Origin: CAYVQZ01 sp964453435
GTDB lineage: Bacteria; Abyssobacteria; SURF-5
Reading direction: 5' to 3'
Assembly (NCBI GenBank): GCA_964453435.1
Contig: CAYVQZ010000041.1
Span: 1 to 50,954, forward strand
DNA: 50,954 bases
Shown: positions 8,909 to 16,959 of the stretch, piece after piece
How positions within the stretch are numbered: the first letter of the stretch is position 1
Layout: each line of letters opens with the position of its first letter
Position numbers and translations under genes: made by a program
The notes under the pieces: model-generated
What the model was told of the DNA's origin: nothing
Seen by the model: the letters and a program-made list of their open reading frames with translations, nothing else
The model's database searches: none

Positions 8909-9481
8909 ATGGAACTCAAAGGAAAGAATGTTCTGATATTCGCCGACGACATCTACGAGGACATGGAGTTGTGGTATCCGAAAATCCGGCTCACCGAGGC
9001 GGGCGCAAAGGTCGTGGTGGGAGGCGTCGAGAAAAGGACGTATCACGGCAAGCACGGGTATCCCGTGGAAGCCGATGACAAGGTCTCTGCGTTCAAGCCC
9101 GAAGATTTCGATTGCATTGTGATACCGGGAGGTTACGCGCCCGACAGGTTGAGGCGCTCAAAATCGGTGCTCGATTTCGTCCGTAGGATGCACGAGGACG
9201 GGAAGGTGGTGGCCGCCATCTGCCACGCCGCCTGGGTGCCGATTTCTGCCGGCATCGTAAAAGGAAAGACGATGACGTGCTTCTACGCGATTAAAGACGA
9301 CTTGACAAATGCGGGCGCCAAATACGTAGACCAATCGGTCGTTGTCGACGGCAACATCGTAAGTTCTCGGACGCCGGACGATTTGCCGGATTTTTGCAGG
9401 GCCATCATCTCGCTTCTGGCGGGAAAGGGCGAATACCATCCGGCGAAGGCTGCAATGAAGGAATCCGAGGCTTACTTGTGA
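8909..9481 (+). CDS. DJ-1/PfpI family protein (class I glutamine amidotransferase-like)
   Basis: The 190-residue protein has the DJ-1/PfpI fold. The nucleophile elbow is AAICHAAW, with the reactive Cys followed by His, and the conserved early Glu lies in DDIYEDMELWYP. Members act as glyoxalase/deglycase, stress chaperone or cysteine peptidase, and the sequence does not settle which. YhbO/PfpI-type proteins of this size and the GGYAPDRLRR motif are the closest fit. The ATG at 8909 follows a perfect AAGGAGGTGA by 8 nt, so the long upstream open frame through repeat DNA is not coding. It stands alone between repeats. Confidence 0.9.
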   Translation: MELKGKNVLIFADDIYEDMELWYPKIRLTEAGAKVVVGGVEKRTYHGKHGYPVEADDKVSAFKPEDFDCIVIPGGYAPDRLRRSKSVLDFVRRMHEDGKVVAAICHAAWVPISAGIVKGKTMTCFYAIKDDLTNAGAKYVDQSVVVDGNIVSSRTPDDLPDFCRAIISLLAGKGEYHPAKAAMKESEAYL

Positions 9482-9584
9482 CGATGGGAGCGCGCGCTGC
9501 GTCGATTACTCGGCCAACAGGCGCGGAGGAGGCAGCGCGCTCTCTGATTTCCTTCCTTTCATCATGCGCCAGAGAGGTGTTCCG

Positions 9585-9965
9585 TTAATCCTCCTTTTTG
9601 TGATTCGCGGACGGGACATCGCGTATCCGCCTCCGGATTGCCCATGTTGCCGAAATGCCAGCGCAGGGGGCTGTACCGAACCCGTCACGTAGCCATTCCC
9701 CGACATGGCCGGGGAGTTCAGTTATTTCTTCGCTGAGCGAATCTCGCGCCTCAAGAGATGGATTCTGGGTTATTGGGGGACACCATGCTGCATGGTGTCC
9801 CCCAATAACCTCCTCAGGCACAAATGGCCCAACCGCGCGACAGTCTCGCGGCCCCCGAGGCACGGATTTCCAACGGGGGCACGTATTAACGGTGGCCGGT
9901 TACGCGGAATCCCCCGTCATTCGGGCGATTCGCACAGGGGACTCGTTTCGCCGCTTTTTGGAACA
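9585..9965. repeat. Family A mosaic repeat around a perfect palindrome
   Basis: The non-coding interval 9482-10035 holds shuffled family A pieces: attcgcggacgggacatcg, ttgccgaaatgccagcgcag, gggctgtaccgaa, ttcgctgagcga, ggaatcccccgtcat and gcacaggggactcg. A 43-bp palindrome sits in the middle. A region with ccccgacatggccggggag (hairpin) replaces the usual tcccgcg hairpin. No gene is supported. Confidence 0.6.
9768..9810. repeat. Perfect 20-bp-arm palindrome (copy 1 of 3)
   Basis: Left arm ggttattgggggacaccatg and its exact complement at 9791-9810 flank the loop ctg. The same sequence family recurs at about 22020-22064 (degraded) and 28079-28123 (near-perfect). Arms contain GGGGACACC, echoing the GGGACA core of family A. 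It has no T-tract and is unlikely to be a simple terminator. Confidence 0.9.
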
Positions 9966-9967
9966 GC

Positions 9968-9997
9968 TTGCAATCGCTCGCCGAACTGTGGTAAAAT
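9968..9997 (+). promoter_or_regulatory. Candidate sigma-70 promoter for the mini-TPR gene
   Basis: TTGCAA (9968-9973) and TAAAAT (9992-9997) are separated by 18 nt. The predicted start point lies about 30 nt upstream of the ATG at 10036. The site follows directly on repeat DNA. Confidence 0.5.
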
Positions 9998-10035
9998 TTT
10001 CGCGTTTAACCATTTAGGGATGATATCGCTCGACA

Positions 10036-10242
10036 ATGCACCTTGGACCAATCCACGAGCCGGCTGAAGAGAACCCCGAGTTTGCCCTCGAACAGTATGG
10101 GCGCGCTCTCAAACTGATTCGCGAGAACAGGAAATACGAAGCCGTGAGAGCTCTTCGGCGGGTGCTCGAATATGATCCGGATTTCCCGGAAGCACGATTG
10201 AAACTCGATGAACTTTTAGAGAATTCCGGCGGGAGCCGGTAA
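10036..10242 (+). CDS. Short TPR-like protein
   Basis: The 68-residue product is essentially one and a half tetratricopeptide motifs (ALEQYGRALKLIRENRKYE, then AVRALRRVLEYDPDFPEARL with the usual Y-P-F-P-A pattern). Such mini-TPR proteins act as adaptors, but no partner is evident. AGGGATGA lies about 13 nt upstream, a loose spacing, and a candidate promoter precedes it. It is separated from the iron-sulfur genes by 128 nt with no visible terminator, so it could be the first gene of that cluster. Confidence 0.6.
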   Translation: MHLGPIHEPAEENPEFALEQYGRALKLIRENRKYEAVRALRRVLEYDPDFPEARLKLDELLENSGGSR

Positions 10243-10370
10243 GCGACCGCGTCGGGGTTCGGTGCGCGTGAATTTCGGCTTTCCACCTAATCATCCGAAA
10301 TCGTTCAATGTGAAATTTAAGGGGGGGCGTTTTTTGACCAATTCAACCCCCTCCGAATGGGAGGAAGACC

Positions 10371-11204
10371 ATGTGTCGTTTTTGTGACGAATTCGGTGAT
10401 GGCGGGAAGTGGTATTTGAATCCTGCCAACTACGCAAGAAGACTTTACAAGATACGAAAACCAGAGGAGGAATCGCTCGGCGTCGACGCAGACCCCCAGG
10501 CGGCCGGTATGGGCGGCGCCGTGATAAACGACATAATCCGAGCGCGGGCCGCAGGGAGACTGGACGAGGAGGAGCGCGTCAAAAAGGAGGCGCTCGACCA
10601 AGCTTACAAGCGGCACTTCGCCCAGGTGGTCACGCTCGAAGAGACGAAACAGATATTCGACATCGCTTTCCCGATAGCGCGCATGACGTGCGCCTGCCGT
10701 CGCGCCTCGGTCGCTCTTCCCGACGAGCAGAACTTCACCTGTATCGGAATCGGTTCCGGCATGTACAAATGGGAGCGCTGGCCCGAGACGTATCGGGGCG
10801 GAGTCGAGTTCATGAGTCCCGCCGAGGCGAAACGCTGGGCCGACATAGCCGATGAGGCCGGACTCGTTCACACGGTCGATGTGTTCGGGCTTCCATACAT
10901 AGGCGGCATGTGCCAGTGCGAATATCCCGGCTGTGTGGCCATTCGCAACCGTCTCGATTATGACTTCAAGTTCATCCTGAAGGGTGAATACGTCGCCGAG
11001 ATCGACCCGGAGAAATGCATCGGCTGCAAGAAATGTATTCCCCGATGTCATTTCCGCGCGATGTTCTTTAAGGTTTACGCCGATAAGGCAGGCATCAACA
11101 TGATGAAGTGCTTCGGCTGCGGATTGTGCGCCAGTGTGTGTCCGACAGGCGCAATCACGCTTGTGGAACGCAGCGCGTTCCCGGCGCTGGCTGAGAACTG
11201 GTAG
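10371..11204 (+). CDS. Large 4Fe-4S ferredoxin-like protein
   Basis: The 277-residue soluble protein ends in a bacterial ferredoxin domain with two complete cluster motifs, CIGCKKCIPRC and CFGCGLCASVCP. The first 200 residues carry further cysteines: MCRFC at the very start, CACR, and CQCEYPGC. They look like an extra metal or redox site fused to the ferredoxin. The protein is likely an electron carrier or redox-enzyme subunit; no flavin or molybdopterin motif is seen. GGAGG lies 8 nt before the ATG. The gene starts a three-gene cluster with a small ferredoxin and a conserved protein of unknown function. I do not recognise a named family for the N-terminal part. Confidence 0.88.
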   Translation: MCRFCDEFGDGGKWYLNPANYARRLYKIRKPEEESLGVDADPQAAGMGGAVINDIIRARAAGRLDEEERVKKEALDQAYKRHFAQVVTLEETKQIFDIAFPIARMTCACRRASVALPDEQNFTCIGIGSGMYKWERWPETYRGGVEFMSPAEAKRWADIADEAGLVHTVDVFGLPYIGGMCQCEYPGCVAIRNRLDYDFKFILKGEYVAEIDPEKCIGCKKCIPRCHFRAMFFKVYADKAGINMMKCFGCGLCASVCPTGAITLVERSAFPALAENW

Positions 11205-11274
11205 AACATACGCCGGCCTCGCTTACGCCTGAAACACACCGCTTCCGCCGACACTCACAAAGGGAGGAACACCG

Positions 11275-11604
11275 ATGCTTCCGGAAATACGTGTGGATAC
11301 GACCACCTGTCTGGGCCCGTTTGAATGCGGTCAATGTCTTCGGATTTGTCCGATGACGGTCTTCATCGCGGGTCCGACGAAGGTATGGAAATTCCGCGAA
11401 ACAGACCCGGCTGACTACCAGGTCTATGCCCGCTATTACGACCAGTGCGTCATGTGCAACAAATGCGTAGACGCATGCCCTGTCGAGGCGATAACGATTT
11501 CGATACACGAGCAGGCGGCGCCGCGCGACATTGCCGGTGAAGAAGGGACGGCGACGGAGCCGTTCCTGCAGGCATCGGCCGAGCATCCGGCGCCTGCGGA
11601 TTAA
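11275..11604 (+). CDS. Small 2[4Fe-4S] ferredoxin
   Basis: The 109-residue protein has two cluster motifs: CLGPFECGQCLRICP, with a four-residue gap after the first Cys instead of two, and the canonical CVMCNKCVDACP. A low-complexity Ala/Pro/Glu tail covers the last 30 residues. The expanded first motif is unusual and may alter the potential of that cluster. AGGGAGGAA precedes the ATG. It lies 70 nt after the large ferredoxin gene and 38 nt before the next gene, in one apparent operon. Confidence 0.9.
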   Translation: MLPEIRVDTTTCLGPFECGQCLRICPMTVFIAGPTKVWKFRETDPADYQVYARYYDQCVMCNKCVDACPVEAITISIHEQAAPRDIAGEEGTATEPFLQASAEHPAPAD

Positions 11605-11642
11605 ACCGTCGCCGTGCATGATACGAATGGAGGAAAAGAAAC

Positions 11643-12272
11643 ATGGCGGAAAAGAAGCGAAAGAAGAAAAGCGCTGATTCCTCGAAGAAGAAAATGGGGA
11701 CAAGCGATGAGATAGCGCCCGGTCGCCGCATGAAATTGGAGGAGGGTCAGACACGCGTCTTCGATATGCCACACGAGATGGCCGAGGAGGTGTCCGGCTC
11801 TTTCCGTTTCGAGGAGCTCGCAGAGAACCTGCGGGACAAGTCGGAAGATGAGGCGCGGAAAATTTATGACGAGTTCGGCCGCGCCGTCATGAAGAAGGTC
11901 ATTGACCTTGCCGATGAGAAATATCGGGACCGCACGGCCGAGATGATTGACATCGTCGCGCAACAGACCGGCGTTCAGTTTCCTCACCGCGTCCAGCGCT
12001 ATGTCGAACTCTCGGTGTTGTCGCTACGGCCGCAGGACAAGTGGAACGTCACTGTCTCCACTACCCGGGAAATGCGCTTTCAGGAATACTCATGCAGTCT
12101 GAACAAAACGCTTTCGGAAGCGGGGATAAACCTCGAAGGCCTGCCGTGCGGCGCCAGTTGTATCGGGGGGTTTATCGAAGCGGCGCGGGCGACCTCCATT
12201 AAGATGAGGGTGACCCACACGGCAAAACTGCCTGAAGACGGGTACTGCGAGTTCACGTTCTATCCCCTTTGA
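11643..12272 (+). CDS. Conserved protein of the iron-sulfur cluster locus
   Basis: The 209-residue protein begins with a Lys-rich tail (MAEKKRKKKSADSSKKK), followed by helices and a C-terminal beta/alpha domain with LPCGASCIGG. The architecture recalls proteins annotated as L-2-amino-thiazoline-4-carboxylate hydrolase-like (DUF6125-type), but I cannot confirm this by eye. The paired cysteines near residue 167-171 could bind metal or be catalytic. AGGAAAAG precedes the ATG. A strong terminator follows, closing the operon of the two ferredoxins. Confidence 0.75.
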   Translation: MAEKKRKKKSADSSKKKMGTSDEIAPGRRMKLEEGQTRVFDMPHEMAEEVSGSFRFEELAENLRDKSEDEARKIYDEFGRAVMKKVIDLADEKYRDRTAEMIDIVAQQTGVQFPHRVQRYVELSVLSLRPQDKWNVTVSTTREMRFQEYSCSLNKTLSEAGINLEGLPCGASCIGGFIEAARATSIKMRVTHTAKLPEDGYCEFTFYPL

Positions 12273-12293
12273 GCGACTGTCCACGGTTTGTTT

Positions 12294-12326
12294 GGGCGCC
12301 CGCAGCGGCGGGCGCCCTTTTTCTTT
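12294..12326 (+). terminator. Rho-independent terminator after the iron-sulfur cluster
   Basis: A perfect 10-bp stem GGGCGCCCGC/GCGGGCGCCC with loop AGCG is followed by TTTTTCTTT. It begins 22 nt past the stop codon of the third gene. Confidence 0.95.
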
Positions 12327-12426
12327 GTGTTGCGTGGCTCGCCGGCGCACCGAGCCACGCGGGCAGGAACCAGGCGCCATTAATCCTTGCGTCCTTCCCG
12401 AACGCCTCTGTCGAGGACCACAATAC

Positions 12427-12610
12427 GGTCAAAGAGTGTGTCCCACGATTGATCAGGGTTGTGTTTCGGGGACTGTGAGTGTGTCCCACGGTCGGTAATC
12501 CGGGCTTCGGGGGCAGTCCGCCAATCTATCCCGCGAGTCCGCGGGATCCGGGGACAGTCCCTATTCTATCCCGCGGATTGCGCGGGACTTCGCTCCGCTC
12601 AGCAAATACT
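12427..12610. repeat. Family A mosaic repeat
   Basis: This is a textbook copy: gtgtcccacgattg, ggggactgtgagtgtgtccc, ggtcggtaatccgggcttcg, the gggcagtccgccaatcta module (12504-12528), the hairpin tcccgcgagtccgcgggat, ggggacagtccctattctat, the hairpin tcccgcggattgcgcggga and cttcgctccgctcagcaa. It separates the converging iron-sulfur and mla units. The remaining DNA to 12720 shows no gene. Confidence 0.85.
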
Positions 12611-12720
12611 GCAATCGCTTCGCATCCTGTATAATAGTGGGCAGTTCGCGCCTGAGTCGCACATTTCATAGCACCGAGTCGCACGTGACAACAGCTGATA
12701 GAAGGGATGCGCGTTGCGGG

Positions 12721-13713
12721 CTATTCCGCTTGGGCGGGTTCCGGCGCGTTCGAAAGCTCGTTTGCTTTTAATCGGGCCGTATCGGCAAGCTCGAGGTTGC
12801 CTGCCACCCTGGCCACGTCGGCGGAGGAGGAGTAACACTCTATGGCCCGGTCGATATGTCCCATCTTCTCGTTTGCCCGCCCCAGCCGAAACAGTGTGTC
12901 GGCGATACGGGGATAATTCGCCGTGAAATCGAAGATGGCGAGAGCGCGTCCGTAGAAATTGACGGCGGAAGGCAGGTCGCCCTTGACCTCATGAGCGGTC
13001 GCGATATTGAAGAGGTCGAGCGCGATGGCCTCCGGAATTTCGATATCTTTGTCGATTTCGAGCGCCCTCGTGTAATATGAGATCGCCTCGTCGGGGTCTC
13101 CCGCGTGGAGCGCAAGCGTTCCCAGGTTGCTGAGGTTATCGGCCATCGCGGCGCGGTTTTCCGTGCGTTTGTTCACTTGCAGAGACCGCTCGTAGAACTC
13201 ACGCGCCCGCCCGATATCGCCCTGTTCCTTCGCCAGAAGGCCGAGATTGTTCAAAGCCTTTGCCTCGATGACGGCCAGCCGGCTTTCCCGGGCGGCTTCC
13301 AGCGCCATTTCGTAATAATTGCGGGATTCCTGATAGTCCCGCAAACCGGCATGTGCCGAGCCGATATTGAGCAAGGTCGTTGCAATGCCGTCGGTGTCTT
13401 GCAGTTCGCGGTAAATCTCGAGCGCCCCGCCGAAGTTCGCCAGCGCTTTTTCGTATTCGCCCTTTCTCAGATGAACGGAGGCGATATTGTTGAGCGAATC
13501 GGCCACTCCCTTCCGATAATCCACGGAGGCGCTGGTGTCGAGAGCTTCCTGAAATCTGCTTAAAGCGGCGTCATAATTCCCCTTGTTGTATTGATGCGTT
13601 CCCTGGCCGAGCAATTCGGCGCTCCTTTCGGTACGAGTGGGGGGCGGAGACGGACGGGCGCATGCGCCGACCGAGAAAACCAGGAGCATCATCGCAACTG
13701 CGCCTTTTTTCAT
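12721..13713 (-). CDS. TPR-repeat lipoprotein of the mla operon
   Basis: The 330-residue protein has a lipoprotein signal (lipobox FSVGAC, Cys 18) and then about seven tetratricopeptide repeats of the Rapsyn/LGN-like 40-residue type (NNIASVHLRKGEYEKALANF, NNLGLLAKEQGDIGRAREFY, SNLGTLALHAGDPDEAISYY). It should be a periplasm-facing scaffold. Its ATG overlaps the mlaD stop (ATGA), so it is the last gene of mlaE-mlaF-mlaD-TPR. A TPR lipoprotein in this place may couple the MCE protein to outer-membrane partners; that is inference. Confidence 0.88.
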   Translation of the reverse strand: MKKGAVAMMLLVFSVGACARPSPPPTRTERSAELLGQGTHQYNKGNYDAALSRFQEALDTSASVDYRKGVADSLNNIASVHLRKGEYEKALANFGGALEIYRELQDTDGIATTLLNIGSAHAGLRDYQESRNYYEMALEAARESRLAVIEAKALNNLGLLAKEQGDIGRAREFYERSLQVNKRTENRAAMADNLSNLGTLALHAGDPDEAISYYTRALEIDKDIEIPEAIALDLFNIATAHEVKGDLPSAVNFYGRALAIFDFTANYPRIADTLFRLGRANEKMGHIDRAIECYSSSADVARVAGNLELADTARLKANELSNAPEPAQAE

Positions 13714-14771
13714 TGTGCCACCTCCGGTTGAGCGACATCTCGTCCGCTGACAGCAATCGGCTCTCCCGGCGCAGCCGGTTCGAAATAACCTCGAATGAGC
13801 CAGCTCTGTTTCGCGGCCTCAATAACCTTATAGGCTTCACTCACGCTTTCATCGAAGGAATCGAGGATGGGACCGATTCGTGACGCTGCCTGTTTTATGT
13901 CCTCCGAGGCGTCGCGCAAGTTTGAGGCCATCACCCTGGCATCCGTCATGACCTCTTCCCCCGAATCGACTATTTCCTCAACATCTTTCGCTGCCCTGGA
14001 AGCGCTCTCGGCGAGTTCTCCGATCTTCGAAATCGAGGCTTTCGTTTCGTCCGCGATATTGCCGAATTCGCCGGAGGCATCCCGCGCATTGCTTGACACG
14101 ACCCTGAGATTCTCCATGGTCTCCTGCGTGGTGTCGAGCACACCGGACGCTTTCCGGTAGATATCGTCCTTCGTCAGCAGCGCGCCAAGGGTGCCTTCTC
14201 CCTTCTTCACGTCGGTCGTTATGTCTTTCACGTTTTCGATAATGTAGCCGACATCGCTTTCCGGGTCTGCAAGCTGGTCGGTAAGAACTGAAATGTTCTG
14301 GATAGTGTTCTCGAGGTTTCTCAGCGCCGGCCTGGCTGTCTCCATTAGTTCCGAAACCTCGAAGAGTTCCGATGTCCGGATGGCGCCGCCGTCGGCTATT
14401 TTCGGCTCATCTTCGGAGCCGACCGTTATATTCACGTAGCGGTCGCCCATAAGCCCGATTGTGCGGATGGAAGCTGTCGAGTCGGCCCGGATTCTTTCGC
14501 TTTGAGAGGCGGAAACGCTCATGACGACTTCGATTCTGTTTTCAGGATTGAAGCGGATATTCTTTACATGTCCGACCCTGATGCCCGCCAGGTGCACTTC
14601 CGCGCCGGTCTGCAGGCCACCCACGGAATTGTACGTTCCGATTATCTCGTAGTGCTCCTCGAACAGTCTCTGCCGCTGTCCGATCAACAGCACGACGGCA
14701 AGCAGCAACGCGAGCGAACTCAGCACAAAAAGGCCGACGACCGCGTCAATCCTTCTTCGTCCTTTTCGCAT
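13710..14771 (-). CDS. mlaD: MlaD/MCE-domain lipid transport protein
   Basis: MlaD is the periplasmic substrate-binding ring of the MlaFEDB phospholipid transporter. From the ATG at 14771 (AGGAGG 9 nt upstream) the protein has 353 residues: a membrane anchor (about 9-31), one MCE domain (about 39-118, GTYNSVGGLQTGAEVHLAGI onward) and a long helical C-terminal region (about 150-320) of MCE tunnel/needle type. A longer frame to 14960 would run into mlaF and is rejected. The long helical tail makes it more like Mce/PqiB-type bridges than the 180-residue E. coli MlaD. Confidence 0.92.
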   Translation of the reverse strand: MRKGRRRIDAVVGLFVLSSLALLLAVVLLIGQRQRLFEEHYEIIGTYNSVGGLQTGAEVHLAGIRVGHVKNIRFNPENRIEVVMSVSASQSERIRADSTASIRTIGLMGDRYVNITVGSEDEPKIADGGAIRTSELFEVSELMETARPALRNLENTIQNISVLTDQLADPESDVGYIIENVKDITTDVKKGEGTLGALLTKDDIYRKASGVLDTTQETMENLRVVSSNARDASGEFGNIADETKASISKIGELAESASRAAKDVEEIVDSGEEVMTDARVMASNLRDASEDIKQAASRIGPILDSFDESVSEAYKVIEAAKQSWLIRGYFEPAAPGEPIAVSGRDVAQPEVAQ

Positions 14772-14821
14772 CGATAACAACCTCCTGTTCCGGTTCCGCC
14801 ACAGCGGGGCGCCGGGACGCA

Positions 14822-15583
14822 TCAATATCGGATGGTGCTGGCATCGAGAAATTCGCGCACGAACGGGTCCTCGCTCTTTTGCAGGTCTTCCATGGCGCCG
14901 ACGAAACAGAATTTTCCGTCGGACAGCAAGGCCACCCTGTTCGCGACGATGCTTGCGCACACCAGGTCGTGGGTAACCACGATAGAGGTCATCCGGAGCT
15001 CCCGCTGGAGCTTCACGATGAGGTCTGATATGTTTCGTCCGCGAATGGGGTCGAGTCCCGTCGTGGGCTCATCGTATATCATGATTTTCGGATCGATGGC
15101 AATGGCGCGAGCGAGCGCCGCCCGTTTCTGCATGCCGCCGCTGAGTTCGGCCGGCATCTTGTCTTCGATGCCCTCGAGCTCCACCTGGCTGAGCTTCTGC
15201 CGCACAATAGCCTTTAGCCGGGTTTCCGGCAATTCCATATGGTGATGCAGGGCAAAAGCAATGTTTTCTCCTATTGTCAACGAATCGTAGAGAGCCGAAC
15301 CCTGGAACAGAAATCCGATCTTGAGTCTCACTTGGTCCCACTCCGAATCGCTCGAGAAGCCGGTCACCTCCTGGTCCTCTATGAATATGCGCCCCGAGTC
15401 CGGCTCGAGCAAACCCACCAGCAGGCTCATGAGGACGCTCTTTCCGCTCCCGCTCGCCCCGAGGATGACGACGGTCTCGCCCTCATAGACCTCGAAATCG
15501 ATGCCGTCGAGCACCGCCTGGTCGCCGAAGCTCTTGCTCACGTTCTCTATTCTGATAATCGGTGCGCCGTGTTTTTCGCTCAT
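14822..15583 (-). CDS. mlaF: Lipid transport ABC ATPase MlaF
   Basis: The 253-residue ATPase has Walker A GASGSGKS, Q-loop FLFQGSALYDSLT, signature LSGGMQKRAALARA, Walker B IMIYDEPTTGLDP and H-loop VVTHD. The ARALA-type signature and the SALYDSLTIGEN segment are typical of MlaF. It powers transport by the MlaE permease across the inner membrane. It lies 50 nt before mlaD and 285 nt (including a 100-N gap and repeat C) after mlaE. Confidence 0.93.
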   Translation of the reverse strand: MSEKHGAPIIRIENVSKSFGDQAVLDGIDFEVYEGETVVILGASGSGKSVLMSLLVGLLEPDSGRIFIEDQEVTGFSSDSEWDQVRLKIGFLFQGSALYDSLTIGENIAFALHHHMELPETRLKAIVRQKLSQVELEGIEDKMPAELSGGMQKRAALARAIAIDPKIMIYDEPTTGLDPIRGRNISDLIVKLQRELRMTSIVVTHDLVCASIVANRVALLSDGKFCFVGAMEDLQKSEDPFVREFLDASTIRY

Positions 15584-15696
15584 CGCTCCGTGAGCCCCGA
15601 ACGCTGCGAGGCTGAATGATACGTGTCCCGCCCGTGAAGCGCAATGTGTCGTTCCGCGTTGCGAGCGGCTTTTTTCGTGATTACAGGTTAACCCGA

Positions 15697-15745
15697 AGGT
15701 CGCGCTCCGCGTGATTCCATGCGCCCGGAATTAGTCCTCCACGAG
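15697..15745. repeat. Element C, copy 1 (inside the mla operon)
   Basis: Sequence around gaaggtcgcgctccgcgtg and gattccatgcgcccggaatt matches 44328-44372, where cgaaggtcacgctccgcgtg is followed by attccttgtccccggaatt. The core forms a TCACGC-type hairpin with a short loop. Here it sits between mlaE and mlaF and ends at the assembly gap, suggesting that repeats broke the assembly. Confidence 0.7.
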
Positions 15746-15764
15746 CAATGCTCTGGGCTCGGGT

Positions 15765-15864
15765 NNNNNNNNNNNNNNNNNNNNNNNNNNNNNNNNNNNN
15801 NNNNNNNNNNNNNNNNNNNNNNNNNNNNNNNNNNNNNNNNNNNNNNNNNNNNNNNNNNNNNNNN
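15765..15864. other. Assembly gap of 100 N
   Basis: A run of exactly 100 N, the conventional size for unknown gaps. Both edges carry cgggt (15760-15764 and 15865-15869), a 5-bp overlap that may mean the true gap is zero or that a short repeat was collapsed. mlaE ends with its own stop codon just right of the gap, so no gene is cut. Confidence 0.95.
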
Positions 15865-15868
15865 CGGG

Positions 15869-16654
15869 TCATTTGCCGAAAATCCATATGAGAATTCGAG
15901 TGAGAATGACATCGGAAATCATTATGAGAAGCGAGGTCGTGACAACGCTCGCCTTTGTCGAATTCCCGACCCCTTCGGTGCCTCCCGTCGTCCGAAACCC
16001 GTAGTAGCTCGCGATAGTGCCGATAATCATGCCGAAGAAAACGGTTTTCATGAGGCCTGGTATTATATCGGTAAGCCCGACGTATTTGAACGTGAACGAC
16101 AGGTAGAGCCGGGGGCTGATGTTCGCCTGAGTGGCCCCTACAATCAGTCCGCCGAGAACGCCCAGGATATCGGCGATAATGGTTAACAGCGGAAGAGCGA
16201 CCATGCATGCGAGAACGCGTGTGACAACGAGGAAGCGCATTGGATTCACCGCCGATACGGTCAGGGCGTCGATTTGGCGCGTGACTTTCATCGAGCCCAG
16301 CTCCGCGCTTATGCCCGAGCCGGCGCGGCCGCCCACCATCAGCGCCGTGAGAACGGGGCCGAGTTCCTTGACCATTGCGAGTCCGATGATAACCGCCACA
16401 TAGTTCACCGCTCCGAACGTCTGCAGCGTGACAGTCGTGTACATGGCGAGAACCAGGCCGACGGAGATTGCGACGGTGCTGGTGAGTATGAGCGACCTGA
16501 CGCCGACGGAGTAGACCTGTTTGATCGTCTCGGCAAAGTAAAACGGCGGCGTGACGGATTTGGCGGCCATGTCCAGCCAGAAGAGAAACACCTGGCCGGC
16601 AAAGGCGGAAAACGAAATGATTTCGCGTCCGAGCGCAGCGGCGAATTCCCTCAT
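15869..16654 (-). CDS. mlaE: Lipid transport permease MlaE
   Basis: The 261-residue inner-membrane protein has five to six membrane helices and the MlaE-family core (VIIGLAMVKELGPVLTALMV, then GRAGSGISAELGSMKVTRQI with Glu for ATPase coupling). It forms the permease of the MlaFED transporter, which moves phospholipids between the two membranes. It is the first gene of the operon, with GAAGG upstream and a strong candidate promoter about 60 nt before the ATG. Its TGA lies at the edge of the assembly gap. Confidence 0.93.
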   Translation of the reverse strand: MREFAAALGREIISFSAFAGQVFLFWLDMAAKSVTPPFYFAETIKQVYSVGVRSLILTSTVAISVGLVLAMYTTVTLQTFGAVNYVAVIIGLAMVKELGPVLTALMVGGRAGSGISAELGSMKVTRQIDALTVSAVNPMRFLVVTRVLACMVALPLLTIIADILGVLGGLIVGATQANISPRLYLSFTFKYVGLTDIIPGLMKTVFFGMIIGTIASYYGFRTTGGTEGVGNSTKASVVTTSLLIMISDVILTRILIWIFGK

Positions 16655-16719
16655 TCCCCCAACCTTCTCGCGTCATATCCTTTCGGAAGGACTTAACTAA
16701 AAGGGTATCTTGACAGTAG

Positions 16720-16748
16720 ATTATACAGAAATGGACGTATCATGTCCA
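16720..16748 (-). promoter_or_regulatory. Candidate sigma-70 promoter of the mla operon
   Basis: On the minus strand TGGACA (16743-16748) and a perfect TATAAT (16720-16725) are separated by 17 nt. The predicted start is near 16713, leaving a leader of about 58 nt before mlaE. Confidence 0.75.
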
Positions 16749-16959
16749 TGAGTCGGCCGTTTTCGCCAGCCTTTGACATAAATTCAGCATGCGTGCTAAG
16801 ATGCGTCGGCCAAGCGATTGATTTCCGCATTGCGTTTTGTTGAAGCGTTTGTCATTGACACTTTCCGTGTAGGGGTGCCACAGTTGTGTGAGCGACCGTC
16901 TCGAAAGCTCGTTGGCGCTCGCTCCGGGGACAATCAATCTGTCTTCCGGGCACCCGGCG

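Noticed and set aside
10317..11051. Long open frame on the minus strand opposite the large ferredoxin gene
   Set aside because: It is antisense to a gene with clear cluster motifs and a ribosome binding site, has no motif of its own and only reflects GC-rich codon bias. The same holds for long frames opposite trpB (25415-26437) and plus-strand frames over pilQ (61-900).
12600..12645. Sigma-70 promoter with TATAAT near 12630 on the plus strand
   Set aside because: The -35 spacing is wrong (15 nt to CTGCAA) and the only gene downstream runs on the opposite strand.
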